Positions 43,795 to 54,599 of a DNA stretch of 64,000 nucleotides are shown here, one piece after another. Made by a program: the position numbers and the translations under genes. The notes beneath the pieces are model-generated. The model was not told the DNA's origin. It made no database searches and was given only the letters and a program-made list of their open reading frames with translations. Within the stretch, counting starts at the first letter, position 1; every line of letters starts with the position of its first letter. Location of the stretch: NCBI GenBank assembly GCA_032622095.1, contig CP136061.1:232866944-232930943 (forward strand). The letters run 5' to 3'. This DNA is from Siphonodentalium dalli (lineage: Eukaryota > Mollusca > Scaphopoda > Gadilida > Siphonodentaliidae).

Positions 43795-44750
43795 AAATAG
43801 TGTGTCTGTCGTTTGCAGAATGAGGTCTCCAGAGGGTGAATTTAGTGACGCTAACCCGCACAGCAGGCTATCATCACCAAATTCACCCTCTGGGAACCTC
43901 ATTCGGCTTTGGCCTCAACTACTATAGGAGACCTAGAATAAGATTGAATTTCCTCAGGTGAAATTGGTGATGTTCACTCATTGTATTATTTGTTTACAAA
44001 TTACGTAATTCCCAAGTGGTTAAGGCAATTTAAATATGAATCAGAGAGGTACCTGTCACTTAATTACAGTTAGAAAGACTATATTTGCATACCCCGGTAT
44101 CCGATAAGAGAGTGCTAACCAATCGCTCATTATTGAGGAAATTATTGGCGCAGTTAATTAATGAGCTGGTCACGCCTAGTTTTTGTGCAAATTCTTTGTA
44201 TTGTCATTCAGTAAATTGACTCCAACCTAGCAAGGTCCACCAATTGAGATCCTAAACAAAAAATGTTTCCCAAGCCCTCCCACCCAATCAAGGGAAGATT
44301 GTATATTCACAAAATGAGATAATCGGCATAATAAACAGAGTACTGCATGATCTAATTAACTGTTGAAGGTCCTTCGGTTGCTCATTTATTATGTTTAGGC
44401 GTGTGTCCATGTGAGCATTTAGTTTGAGTTTGTCAAATTAATTAACATCTGTATTTTTTTAACATGTGTACATTGTAGCTTATTATTTGTCATGTGTGTA
44501 TTTTGTCTGCACATGTTCCTTGTTTCTGTGGACCTTGCTTCGTTGGGTCGACTTTACAGCCAAATAAATCATTACTGAACTGATTAGTAGTATTTTAATT
44601 CTCATGAACACCCTAGATCAATAAGTTAGTAATGGTCCGATATCTGGGCCATGCAGGAATTAGTCACCTCAATTGTGCATTTTATCTTCTGCAAATTAGG
44701 GGATATAGAAACTTCCCGGAATCTCAATGTTCAGAGTTATATGTGAATAT
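43795..44750. mobile_element. GAATGAGGTC-family element, right end lost
   Basis: Left end CCTGCAAATAGTGTGTCTGTC then TTTGCAGAATGAGGTCTCC and a small palindrome. The right part (about 44620-44750) matches the interior of 21519-22516 (TAGTCACCTCAATTGTGCATT, AATTAGGGGATATAGAAAC), but the terminal repeat was not found. Confidence 0.55.
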
Positions 44751-45181
44751 GTGGCATTGGGATACAAAATGCGGGAGAAAGCGCCAAATCGAACGATACC
44801 CATGCTGTAATTTCGACCAAAATTGAAGCAGTCATGTGACGATTTGCTGACCGGAATTCCACCATTTACAGTTGCGATAACCTCTTGATTTCAGTATTGT
44901 GCATCTGATATTTTATCGATGCGGGTGCCCAATTTTTCTTTCACCAGTGCACCTAACAGGAAATATAACTGATGCAGGTATGGCACACTGGTATATGTAA
45001 TTTGCAATGCACACAGGTCTGGAAAAATCACATTTATAGCTATAATAACTATATATAGCTATTGTAGTTCATTATGACCATTATAAAACAATATCTTAAC
45101 AAGTTGCATTGCATACAAAATGTATATAAAGCATTACCGCGATCTGTTGCAACTAATGTTCAGAGTTAGTATGTTGTTAGA
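44751..45181. other. No gene recognised
   Basis: Non-coding, no repeat boundary identified. Confidence 0.4.
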
Positions 45182-45711
45182 CCTTAAATAATATGGATTA
45201 TCTCTTTAAATAACAAATTTGAAATAGTTGCGTGGGTATAAAATAATAAATATGAACTGAAGACCCTGTCCGGAAAGGCTTCTATCAATTAGTATTGATT
45301 TTATTTCAAATATTTTATTGGGACCGTTTATTTGTCTTTTTTTAGAACAGACCATTCGGGTGATACCGTATAGCGATAGAGAGCATTAGGCTGTTCCTAT
45401 GGCTGCGTACCGAACGGCAAATGTCCCAGATTGAATGGTTGTATTGTTTTATTCAATAGTTATAATCGATAATGAGTATAATTAATGTTTATTTGTGACA
45501 AAATTACAGCATAAAATTTCTGGTCTCTGTTAACAGTAACCACTATAGTTCGTTAGCTAAACAACCACAACTTTTTAGACCAGAAAATATTCTAAATAAA
45601 ATCAATATTAATCGATAGAAGAATTTCCGGACAGGAGTCTTCGATTCAGATATATTTTATACCCCGGTAACTATATAATACATGTTTACAAAGAGATAAT
45701 ACACCTTTAAG
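45182..45711. mobile_element. Inverted-repeat element, copy 2
   Basis: Same family as 26502-27035. Terminal repeats contain GAAGACCCTGTCCGGAAA and its diverged inverted partner TTTCCGGACAGGAGTCTTC. The centre is inverted relative to copy 1. Confidence 0.7.
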
Positions 45712-45859
45712 AAACTATAGCATGTCGAATATCAGAGAAGCATACAGAAGCACGCATCAGTTTAGAAAAATGTTATGATATATGATATAGGACTCCAATG
45801 AACCCAGTATGTGATCACGTCTTCTTCTATTGAGAACAATTATCAGAAAAAAAAGAGTC

Positions 45860-46435
45860 ATTGTTGCAATATTTTGTTAATTGTGCTCGCAAGGAGCAAA
45901 CTGTGCTCAATAAAACCAGATTATTGTGGCTGAATTTGACATGCATTGTCGCAGGGTATCATGCAAAAAGACACCAACTGCAGGATCTCTCAAACGTGCA
46001 AACACACCCAGGATCTCCCAAATGTGCAAAGTCACCCAGCATCTTGAAATCTCATCAAAAATGCGATTTTAGATTAGTCGTTTGATAGTTATTATTATAT
46101 AAACTATTTGTTTTTAATCGGAGTGGAATTTCAACGGAATTTGAATGGGCATTCTGTTCACTTTCAGTTTGACTGGCATCGCAGTTCCGTATCCTTGAAT
46201 CAACATTGAGATGCTGTGTGATTATTGCACACTTGGGAGATCCTGTGTGTCTTTTTGCACATTTAGGAGACCCTGGGGTGTCTTTTTGCCCAAAACCATG
46301 TGACAATGACAAGTAAAGCATTATTGTAGCTGCTTTGGTCATTGTCGATTGGTGTTTCGAGCAAAAAGACACCCAGGATCTCTCAAATGTGCAAAAAGAC
46401 AGACAGGATCTCAAAACCTCACAAAACAAGGGGAA
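45860..46435. repeat. GACACCCAGGATCTC inverted-unit repeat
   Basis: A unit of about 27 bp (GCAAAAAGACACCCAGGATC, CTCAAATGT) occurs repeatedly at 45965-46035 and 46360-46420 and inverted at 46230-46275. A segment GGAGTGGAATTTCAACGGAA at 46122 matches 49122. A second partial copy is at 49090-49330. Confidence 0.65.
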
Positions 46436-46534
46436 TTTAGATCAGTCGGTCTGCTATATATATGGCATATATCTTTAAATATTTAATATTAAAACAATTA
46501 TTTGTTTGTGATCTATGGGAAGCCAAATTGTCAT

Positions 46535-46846
46535 GAATAATTGAACTAAAGCGCAATAAGGAATCGCTAATTGTGCTTAATCGCAATAAGGGAAGATCTA
46601 ATTGTGCTTAAGCGCAAAAAGGAAATATCTAATCGCGCTTAAGCGAAAAAAAGCGCTATTTGGCTTCTACTATTTGCAGACGGGTGATCTTATGAGGGAG
46701 ATACATGTACATGTATTAATGCACTTAAGGGCATTAAGGAATCCCTAATTGAGCTTAAGCGCATTAAGGGAAAATCTAAGTGCGCTTAAGCTCAATAAGG
46801 AATCTATAAAATTACTCAAGCACAAAAAGGAATATTCTTATTGCGC
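46535..46846. repeat. CTTAAGCGCAATAAGG simple-pattern repeat
   Basis: At least eight irregular repeats of a CTTAAGCGCAATAAGGAA-type motif, continuing beyond the inserted piggyBac-like element at 48564-48600. Related motif clusters are at 59160-59640 and 60515-60640. Confidence 0.7.
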
Positions 46847-47519
46847 TTAACCCTTTGAACCCGACTGGCCGCAAAAGCGGCCAGCCAGAAAACGTTCATA
46901 CACCCGACTGGCTGCTAAAGCAGCCAGCAGCATTCAGTGACATCATAAACGTTTGTAGCATGTGTATACATGTTATCACCATTGGTATATCCACTTATAT
47001 CTATGTAAATGATCCCAAGGAACTTCAGCAGTGCCATGGGTGCATTTGTATGAGTTTGTTGCCGACTAGTTGGGGTAGAAAAACATGCGCATGCGCAGAA
47101 TTCAACAAACGTACATTATTTGAAGCGATTCGGATAAAGCTCTACATTGTTGCGCGGTTCGCAGGATTGTAGAAAGACACCATTTCGATCACTCTTTTTG
47201 GTTTAAATTAGTATTGCATACATAATCAGTGTTCTGTCATATGTGAGGAAGGCGCACGCAGTTTCTTATTTGAGTCGATTTGTTTCGCGCATGCGCATAG
47301 GATAAAATGATAAATGTATGGATTTTTGTGAAATGATACAATCACATCAAGGATCTCCATAGTACATAAATTTGCGTTATACAGCTGCACGTTTTGACAT
47401 TGCACCAGATTAGTACTGTGGAAATGGGTTGCATGGTCACAATACCATCTAGTCCGATCTACTTGCGCGTGCACATTACAAACACGTGGTCAAATCGTGC
47501 ATTATTGAGCAATTATGTA

Positions 47520-48300
47520 AAGTTTAATACTCGTGGCACCATTTGAACATGACCATCACCTTGCCCTATAGGCGATGTCTAAAACGGGACGTAATGCCAT
47601 TGAATACACAGGGAAGTGGTCTCATTCGATCACTTGGGCTATATGCTTAGCAACCATTGAAACCGTTAAATACAAACTACATATAGGTTTACTCTTCTGA
47701 CCTGATGTATCTCCAGTTTCACAATATGGTATTGACTGCATAGAAAATGCCGTTTCTTAGCCCTGAATTATACGACGTTATAAGCTATAATTGCATTATA
47801 CTTTCAGTTCCGGGTAGTTGCTTAGAAACCGTTACCAGGGAGTGATCGTGTGGCAAAGTATACCGTTCTAAAAAAATACACAGTGGCCCATGGGAACATA
47901 CCTGTAAAATTTTAGACCTGTAGCACCATTTGAACATAACCATGCATCAGCATAATGTGCATGCCAAGAATGTCTAAATTGGGGCATAATACAATTGGAT
48001 TCACAGGGCAATGGTGTCATTCGATCATTTGGGGTTTTTGCTTAGCAACCGTTGCTACCGTTAAATACAAGTTAGGATCAGACTTCTGGCCAGATATATC
48101 TCAAATTTCACAATAGGGTGTTGACTGCATCAAAAACGCCATTTCCTTGGGCTGAATTACGACCGTAAAAGCTATAATTGTATTTTACTTTCAATATCGG
48201 GTAGATGCCTAGCAACCGTTACCAGGGAGTGACCACGTGGCAATGTAACCAGATCGTAAAATAATCAGTGGTCCATGGGGAACATACATCTAAAGTTTCA
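47520..48300. repeat. Two long diverged tandem units
   Basis: A unit of about 375 bp occurs twice: GTGGCACCATTTGAACATGACC, CATTCGATCA, TTGCTTAGCAACCGTTG, TAAAGCTATAATTG, CGTTACCAGGGAGTGA recur in order inside the piggyBac-like element. Confidence 0.6.
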
Positions 48301-48388
48301 GAAATGTGACACCACTTTATAAACAACACCATACATCTAAACACTGGCCACAATATAAAAAATACCACTGGGAGCCCAGGGTCAGGGC

Positions 48389-48517
48389 ACAGGAGCTTGG
48401 AATTTGGTCAAAACCCCTCTTTTATTGGCGGAACCACCACCCGGGACCAAAGGTCACGGTCCCGGGTGGTGGTTCCGCCAATAAAAGAGGGGTTTTGACC
48501 AAATTCCAAGCTCCTGT
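48389..48517. mobile_element. 129-bp full-palindrome element
   Basis: Arms of about 60 bp that are almost perfectly complementary run from ACAGGAGCTTGGAATTTGG to the loop CAAAGGTCACGG and back. The flanks carry GGTCAGGGC / GGTCAGGGT, a 9-bp duplication with one mismatch. Nested within the piggyBac-like element. Confidence 0.85.
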
Positions 48518-48602
48518 GGTCAGGGTGTCGATCGTTGTGGGGAGCCAGGGTTCAAAGGGTTAAGCACAATTAGAGATTCCTTTTTGCAGTTAAGCTCAAT
48601 TA

Positions 48603-49085
48603 TATATTAAACTAGCCGATGAGCCCGACGTTGTCCGGGCTATTCAAAAACCAAATTTCAAGTCGATAGCTCTACCTGTTTCCGAGATCTGGTCTGCGCA
48701 TGCGCGAAGCTGCGTCGCACGGGCTCGGCGACCCGATAAAATTCGTATCTGGGGCAAGATACATTCACATAGCAAATTTCAAGTCGATAGCTCCACCCGT
48801 TTCCGAGATCTCGTCTGCGCATGCGCGAAGCTGGCGTCGCACGGGCTCGGCAACCCGATAAAATTCGTACCCGGGGCAAGATACATTCACATACCAAATT
48901 TCAAGTCGATAGCTCCACCCGTTTCCGAGATCTCGTCTGCGCATGCGCGAAGATGGCGTCGCACGGGCCGCCTGGTCAAACTACACACACGTACCAAGTT
49001 TCGTCCCGATCGGTCGAGAATAGTAGATTTGTATCAATGACAGACAGACAGACAGACAAACAGAGGTCTTCAAAATATATATGAA
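48603..49085 (+). repeat. Three-unit repeat with CGCATGCGC units and GACAGACA tail
   Basis: Starts near ACTAGCCGATGAGCCCGACG. It has three tandem units of about 120 bp (TTTCAAGTCGATAGCTC, CCGTTTCCGAGATCTCGTC, TGCGCATGCGCGAAG, CGTCGCACGGGCTCGG), then CCAAGTTTCGTCCCGATCGG, a GACAGACAGACAGACAAACAG microsatellite and ATATATATG. The truncated relative is at 5385-5600. It resembles widely distributed non-autonomous repeats with internal tandem units; the superfamily is not assigned. Confidence 0.75.
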
Positions 49086-49089
49086 ATAG

Positions 49090-49330
49090 ATGTCAATTTG
49101 GCTTCCCATAGTGATCGGAGTGAAATATCAATGGAATTTAAATGGGCATATATATCGTCCACTTTGAGTCTGATTGGCAACGTAGTTCCATATTAATAAA
49201 TATTATTAGTAATGTAAATTTGAGTTGGTTGGTGAGACCATGGGTGTCTTTTTCACGTTTGGGACATCCTGGGTGTCTTTTTACACGTTTGAGAGATCCT
49301 GGGTGTAATGTTTGCTCGAAACCATGTGAC
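49090..49330. repeat. Second copy of the GACACCCAGGATCTC repeat
   Basis: AATTTGGCTTCCCATAG inverted to 46511, then GGAGTGAAATATCAATGGAA matching 46122, then inverted units GGGTGTCTTTTTACACG. The two parts appear to be one repeat family interrupted by 46.5-49.1 kb. Confidence 0.55.
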
Positions 49331-50030
49331 AATGACCAATTCAGGATTATGCAGGTCAGGGAAATCCTGAAATCGAGGTATTAAAGCTTGAATTAAGTAC
49401 AAAACCCTGATTGATGTTCTTCGAGATCATGTGATCAGTTACATGGGCTCACCTGCATAGTGTAAGATGAAATATGTACTCCATATTATATTACTTTCAT
49501 CAGTATCATTTTTGGTTTAGAGTGTTTCCCCTAATGTCATGGAGTATTTTGGCCAATGGTCACATGATCTCGAGGAGCCTCGATCAAGGTTTTTTACCCA
49601 AATCGAGGCTTGCCATTCCCGCGGTCATGTTCAGTTGGCACTGTTGATGTAGCCGTGTGGGGGTTAATCTGCACGGATTTAATTCGGGTAAACGCAAAAT
49701 GTATGATGACTTACACTAACAAACAGGATAATATGCGAGAATGGCAAGCCTTACTACCTCTTTGTATATATAAAATATATAAATGTTAGCCTGTGGGTTT
49801 TCCTAGTTGGTGGACCCAACTATTCAACTGGAGCTTTGTTCTGATTATAAACATCAGGTTTACGGACTAGGGCTTTCCTTGACCTGTTATTGTACAGTAC
49901 ATCTGAATTTGAAAGTATTGTTATATGAATTCAGTGGATTATCCCTCTTCAACAAGATTCATCCATTAACAATAGTCAAAATCAACTGCAATAGCTATGT
50001 ACAGATATTCTAGCTATAATTTAACTTTTA
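49331..50030. other. No gene recognised
   Basis: Non-coding. A diverged GATCATGTGATC / CACATGATCTCGAGG inverted pair is near 49425 and 49560. Confidence 0.4.
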
Positions 50031-50325
50031 AGGCCGATGCTATTCTGCCGCTAGCGGCATAACTGCCGCTAGCGGCATAATAAGGTCCGATTTTTATTCG
50101 TATAGCATAGCCTAAAAGAATCTCCTACCGTCAGCACTTTTACACAGATGACGCCATTTTTACTGACGTCGTATGCTATGACATGTCGATGGATAACTTA
50201 GATAAGTACAATTTTTGTAACGTCGTTTTGTCGGCAGAATAGCCAAACAGGCTATTCTGCCGCTAGCGGCATAATAAGATTACACTTTTATTCTGCAGCT
50301 AGCGGCAGAATAGCCTTTACCATAA
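50031..50325. mobile_element. Small element with repeated TGCCGCTAGCGGCA palindromes
   Basis: The perfect 14-bp palindrome TGCCGCTAGCGGCA occurs at about 50048, 50070 and 50258, with a variant (TGCAGCTAGCGGCA) at about 50293. The outer parts, GCTATTCTGCCGC at left and GCGGCAGAATAGCC at right, are inverted repeats. Looks like a foldback element of about 295 bp; target duplication not resolved. Confidence 0.6.
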
Positions 50326-50403
50326 TTTAAATGTGATTTCCTAGACCTACTAAACAACATTGTCTCACTCTCATCCCTCTGATCCCCTCATCGCACTCGC
50401 AGT

Positions 50404-52024
50404 GGGTCCGTGAAGATTCGGCGGAGGGAAGATTCGGCAGGGAAGATTCGGCAAGGAAGATTCGGCGGGTTTTATCGGCCGAATCTTCCTAGGTTTATAC
50501 CAATATATTGGGACGGGAGATTTTATGTTTTAAGTTCTATGAATTAGATCTATTTTTTAATAATATATTGGATGAATAAATTAAATTAAATGAAGCTATT
50601 ACTTTTATGATGTTTTGTTTGAGATTATTTGTATGTTTTATGAGTGAATATTTTACAAGAATAAATTACTTTTATTATTACTTTTGTTAATACTTTTATG
50701 ATGTTTTGTCATTAGTTTGTTTGACATATTTTATGAGATTATTTTAGGTTTATGATAAGGTAAGTTTATTGTGAATATATTGAAGTTAGGCCTATTACTT
50801 ACAAATTACGTGGTAAATCCAAATATCACGTTCGAACACTATAAGGAATTATGATTAATGAAGATTCAATGAGAAAACGAATAATTTTTTTGACAGTTGT
50901 TCACACTCTGTTCACGTTGGCACCAAGTGTTTGTATAACAGTCGGTAGAATATACAGAGTCGTCTTTCTGATGCTGATATGATCTCAGTGAGAACTATTC
51001 GATGTTTGTTTAGATAAGTTTGCTGAGTGCATTTCAGTTAGAACTGATCAGTTGTTTGTTTTACCGCATCAGATCTAACGACTTTTAGACTATATAGTTG
51101 AATGAAATTGACTTCACCATATCACATCTTCATCGTGCCTTCGTACAACCTCCGTCAAAATCAGCTCATAGACTACCCGTGTATTAAGTGTAATAGGAAT
51201 GTACGTCCTCGTCAGCAAGCAGTTGACTGCGACACATGCGGCAAATGGCAACACAGAACATGCAATACCGGCATTTCTCAGCGACAGTATAATTTCCAGG
51301 CCAAGGAGGGTTTGATTGAAATAAGTTTCAATTGCTCATCATACAGCTCGTTTCTTTATCGCGATTCCGTTCAATTTAAAAATTGTACCGATTCTTCAAC
51401 TTGAAGCAGCCCATGTAGAAATTGCCGTTGCAGCCAGGGATCTCGAGACAGACGTGAGGAAGAAATACACAGAAATAGATACGAAGATCAGCGACCTATG
51501 GGCAAAATACAGAGAAGAGGACATCAGAACATCGGAATTCCTACAAGAAGTGACCAAGATCTACAGAATCGGCAAGGCAAAGAAATAAGAAGACAAGACG
51601 ACAACAAGACAAGAAGATAACAAGACAAGACTATTAGTTGATTTTTTGTTTCAAATAAAGAATGTCGGTTATAAATGTATTTTAAATTGTTCTGTTTGTA
51701 TATCTGTTACACCTTATGTTATATCAGCTTGTGTAAATATGTTTCATCCATTCTAATAAGTCTAATAAAATATGTCATTACTAAAAATGAGTTAATCAAG
51801 ACCCTATATAATCCCTCTAATTAGTTGTTATTGTTACAACAAAGAATTAGTGCACACACAAGCTTAGTCCCACATAAGCCGTAATCCCCAAGCCGTAATC
51901 CCTCCACTAATTAGTTAGATCAAACGACTGGCCGAATCTTCCCCGCCGAATCTTCCCTGCCGAATCTTCCCTCCGCCGAAAAATACATGGCCGAATCTTC
52001 CCTCCGCCGAATCTTCCCGTTCCC
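50404..52024 (+). mobile_element. 1.6-kb element with GAAGATTCGGC termini and PHD-like cargo
   Basis: Flanked by an exact 8-bp duplication CTCGCAGT (50396-50403, 52025-52032). The ends are inverted (GGG-xxx-GxGAAGATTCGG, then CGGAGGGAAGATTCGGC). The left end has four direct GAAGATTCGGC motifs plus one inverted, and the right end has five in the opposite orientation. This is a pattern of repeated terminal binding sites. 8-bp duplications occur in hAT, P and KDZ-type elements, so the superfamily is open. It encloses a short PHD-like coding region (51102-51588) and AT-rich sequence. Confidence 0.85.
51102..51588 (+). CDS. PHD-like zinc-finger protein inside the element, frameshifted
   Basis: The first 100 codons contain CIKCNRNVRPRQQAVDCDTC then GKWQHRTCNTGISQRQYN: C-x2-C-x12-C-x2-C-x4-H-x2-C, the ligand order of a PHD finger. 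The last pair is CSSY, so the eighth ligand is missing. The frame closes at 51404, but another frame is open across the junction and runs to a stop at 51588 with a charged helical tail (VAARDLETDVRKKYTEID, DLWAKYREEDIRTSEFLQEV). One slip near 51380 would give about 160 residues. Similar PHD-like modules occur in transposon-borne proteins (family knowledge, not searched). It is too short for a transposase. ATG at 51102 is the first available. Confidence 0.5.
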
Positions 52025-52333
52025 CTCGCAGTGGCTACGGCCGTATCGCATGGGCTTGCCACTTTTCTTTAAGTTTAACTGCGATTTCACCCCCATCTAC
52101 GATACAAAATCGCAGCGACTGCACTAAAGTGTGGTCCATTTTAAAAATACTGGTTAGCAAACCGCTAACCCTGGTATGTGACTATGTGTTAACTACTGGA
52201 CCAAACTAACCAACCTACCTACCTTGTCTTTGCGGAAAAACATTATTTAAAATACAGTCACACTCAATGTACTATAGAAGAGGGCGTTGGCGCTGAACGC
52301 AGTCCCTTCGTTATTTGGTATCATTTACGCTTT

Positions 52334-52530
52334 CACTGCCGATCGCGACTTGAGTCGAATTACCCATACACTACGGTGGCTGATTTGCGACATACTCAAT
52401 ACATATATTCGAGATAATTATGTCGAGATCTCGAGATATAATATCTCGAGATCTCGAGATAATATATGTATTGAGTATGTCGCAAATCAGCCACCGTACA
52501 TACACTGCCGATCGCGACTTGAGTCGAATC
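52334..52530. repeat. 35-bp tandem duplication split by a palindrome
   Basis: CACTGCCGATCGCGACTTGA with following GTCGAAT occurs at 52334-52361 and again at about 52503-52530. Without the intervening palindrome the two copies would be adjacent. Confidence 0.8.
52373..52497. mobile_element. 125-bp full-palindrome element
   Basis: Near-perfect hairpin from ACGGTGGCTGATTTGCGAC through alternating GAGATCTCGAGATA back to the complement. The flanks CCATACACT (52364-52372) and ACATACACT (52498-52506) are a 9-bp duplication with one mismatch. Confidence 0.8.
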
Positions 52531-52669
52531 CTGACACCTTCGTCAGTTAACATCAATCCATGGGAAGTAACTTTATATTATTATGTGAACACACTGTACG
52601 TAATGTAATCAGTTTTGTAACGAGAAACTCCAGGTTTATTTTTTTTATATTTCGGGATGTCGGTCATCT

Positions 52670-53930
52670 TGTCTTGTGATTAAGTGGTCGCGGTCACGTG
52701 ACCCTCCTCGTATGGGAAGTATTTTCCATTCCACAGAGACCAATACCTACCTGCATACCAAGTTTAAGGAATATACCTCTGCATATACAAAAGTTATTGC
52801 GAAATACCCAATAATATATTTATTTAGCAGAAATATACTAACTTGTTTTCGGTTCTCAATACTAACGCTGAAGGGGTCACTCTCACCAAAAAAGGTGCTG
52901 AAGGGTACACAGGATTTTAAAATGTGCTGAAGGGTACACAGGTTTTGAAATCTCGTTTTAAATGACGTTTAGTATTCGTATCTGCCATGATTTCTGTTAG
53001 AGAATGATTGGTTGCGTTCCAATGAACATTAAAATGAACAGAAAACAAACTGCTAATGGGCATCAGACTTTCATAAATACAGTTTTAGAAACGGTGTTAG
53101 TGCCGATCACAAACCCTGTGTACCCGTCAGCACACTTTCCAAACCCTGTGTACCCTTCAGCACTTTTTTTGGTGAGAGTGACCCCTTCAGCAATACTAAC
53201 ACCAACTTACATACCAAATGTCGCCAACATATCTCTGCAGATACAAAAGTTATTGAGAAATAATGCATTTTCCTTATATTTCGGTGTGGCGGCCATCTTG
53301 TTTTGTGATTATGTGGTCACACCGTCACGGTCTCGTGACCATCATGTGGTCACGGTCTCATGACACTGGCAGACTGTGAAGTGCTTTCAATTCGCAAGTC
53401 CAATATCTAATTGTGCACCAAGTTCCACGAACATAACTTCACAGATACAGAAGTTATTGAGAAATCATTTTGTATTTAGCAGCAATATACTTACATTATC
53501 TTATATTTCGGGATGGTGGCCATCTTGTTTTGTGGTGACACATGATCGTGGTCACGTGAAATGTGACACTGGCGGACTAGAACATATTTTCTATTCCCAA
53601 TATATACTGATACCTATACTTACATATAGCAATTTAAGTTAACTTTCATGAAAATATCTCTAGACTCTACAAATACAAAAGTTATCGAGAAATACTGAAA
53701 TTTTGGGGTGACGGCCATCTTGTTTGTTGTCACGTGACAATGGTGGACTGGGTGTGTTTTTGATTCCCCAGACCAATACCTACATGCATACCAAGTTTCA
53801 TGAAAATAGCTCGGCAGATACAAAAGTTATTGAGAAATACCCAATCCATATGTATTTAGCAGCAATATGCAGGTATGGCAGTGACAGAAATGTCAATTTA
53901 ACAGTGATACATTTTAAATGAGAACAGTTG
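52670..53930. repeat. Tandem-core repeat, family 5
   Basis: About five degenerate units of 200-250 bp: GTGGTCGCGGTCACGTGAC, CCAATACCTACCTGCATACC, AAGTTATTGAGAAAT, TATATTTCGGG, TGGCGGCCATCTTGTTTTG recur. A small separate inverted set (CTGAAGGGGTCACTCTCACC / GGTGAGAGTGACCCCTTCAG) at 52869 and 53169 brackets about 300 bp. Confidence 0.65.
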
Positions 53931-54340
53931 AACACATGCATTCTATGATTCGAATTGGGTGATGTTTGACCGTACGCAACTAGAATTTTTTTCTCTATTT
54001 ATAAACGAAAGTAGGCGATTCTAGTATAATAGTATATATAGTATAATTAGTGGTACTGGTAGCCTAAATAATAAGAATGTTCTATTCCCATTTCTGTTTG
54101 CGGATTATTTCTAGCTCGCACAGTATTTCATACACGAAAAGAGATGGTGTATGGCTAGATCGACTCCTTCGCCATCTCCGATTGATGAGTAGGAATCGGA
54201 GACGATGGATGAGTCTAGTGTGGAGCCTGCATACAGTTCACCTGTTTAATTTCTACCAGAATCATATATAGAACATCCATAATGAAGGTGACTTCCATTC
54301 ATTATTCCTTATTGTTGTCATATAAGCCCTATTTCAACCC
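53931..54340. other. No gene recognised
   Basis: Non-coding, AT-rich. Confidence 0.4.
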
Positions 54341-54537
54341 CCTGGACGGCGGCCATTTTCGATCGGGTGGGGTGAAAATTTAGATTGACTTGGGCCACCC
54401 TACAATGCCCATTGTTTATCCTAAATCGGTCAAAAGGCCGGTGTCCAATTTGAACACCTCTGGACGGCGGCCATTTTGGATCGGGTGGGGTGAAAGGGTA
54501 GATATTTAGATTGGCTCCTGTGGGGGGGGGGGGGGGC
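54340..54537. repeat. 120-bp tandem duplication, GGCGGCCATTTT
   Basis: CTGGACGGCGGCCATTTT and ATCGGGTGGGGTGAAA occur at about 54342 and 54462. A long G run ends the segment (54522-54536). Confidence 0.75.
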
Positions 54538-54599
54538 AAAATACAGCACCCGTTATTTGACCTAATTTGGTCTAGAGGTCTAGAACGGTACCCTTATAA

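Larger units (their letters stand above)
46847..48563. mobile_element. piggyBac-like non-autonomous element, 1.7 kb
   Basis: TTAA at both ends (46847-46850, 48560-48563) and inverted termini CCCTTTGAACCC / GGGTTCAAAGGG, as in piggyBac elements. GC-rich hairpins (ACTGGCCGCAAAAGCGGCCAG and CTGGCTGCTAAAGCAGCCAG) lie just inside the left end. The body consists of two diverged long units and a nested palindrome. There is no transposase. Confidence 0.8.

Noticed and set aside
46855-47172. 105-codon ORF at the left end of the piggyBac-like element as a transposase
   Set aside because: It has no DDD transposase motif or Cys-rich domain and begins within terminal hairpins.
50404-52024. An autonomous transposase in the GAAGATTCGGC element
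   Set aside because: The only coding region is a PHD-like finger with a short helical tail; no catalytic acidic triad or RNase H-like region is present.
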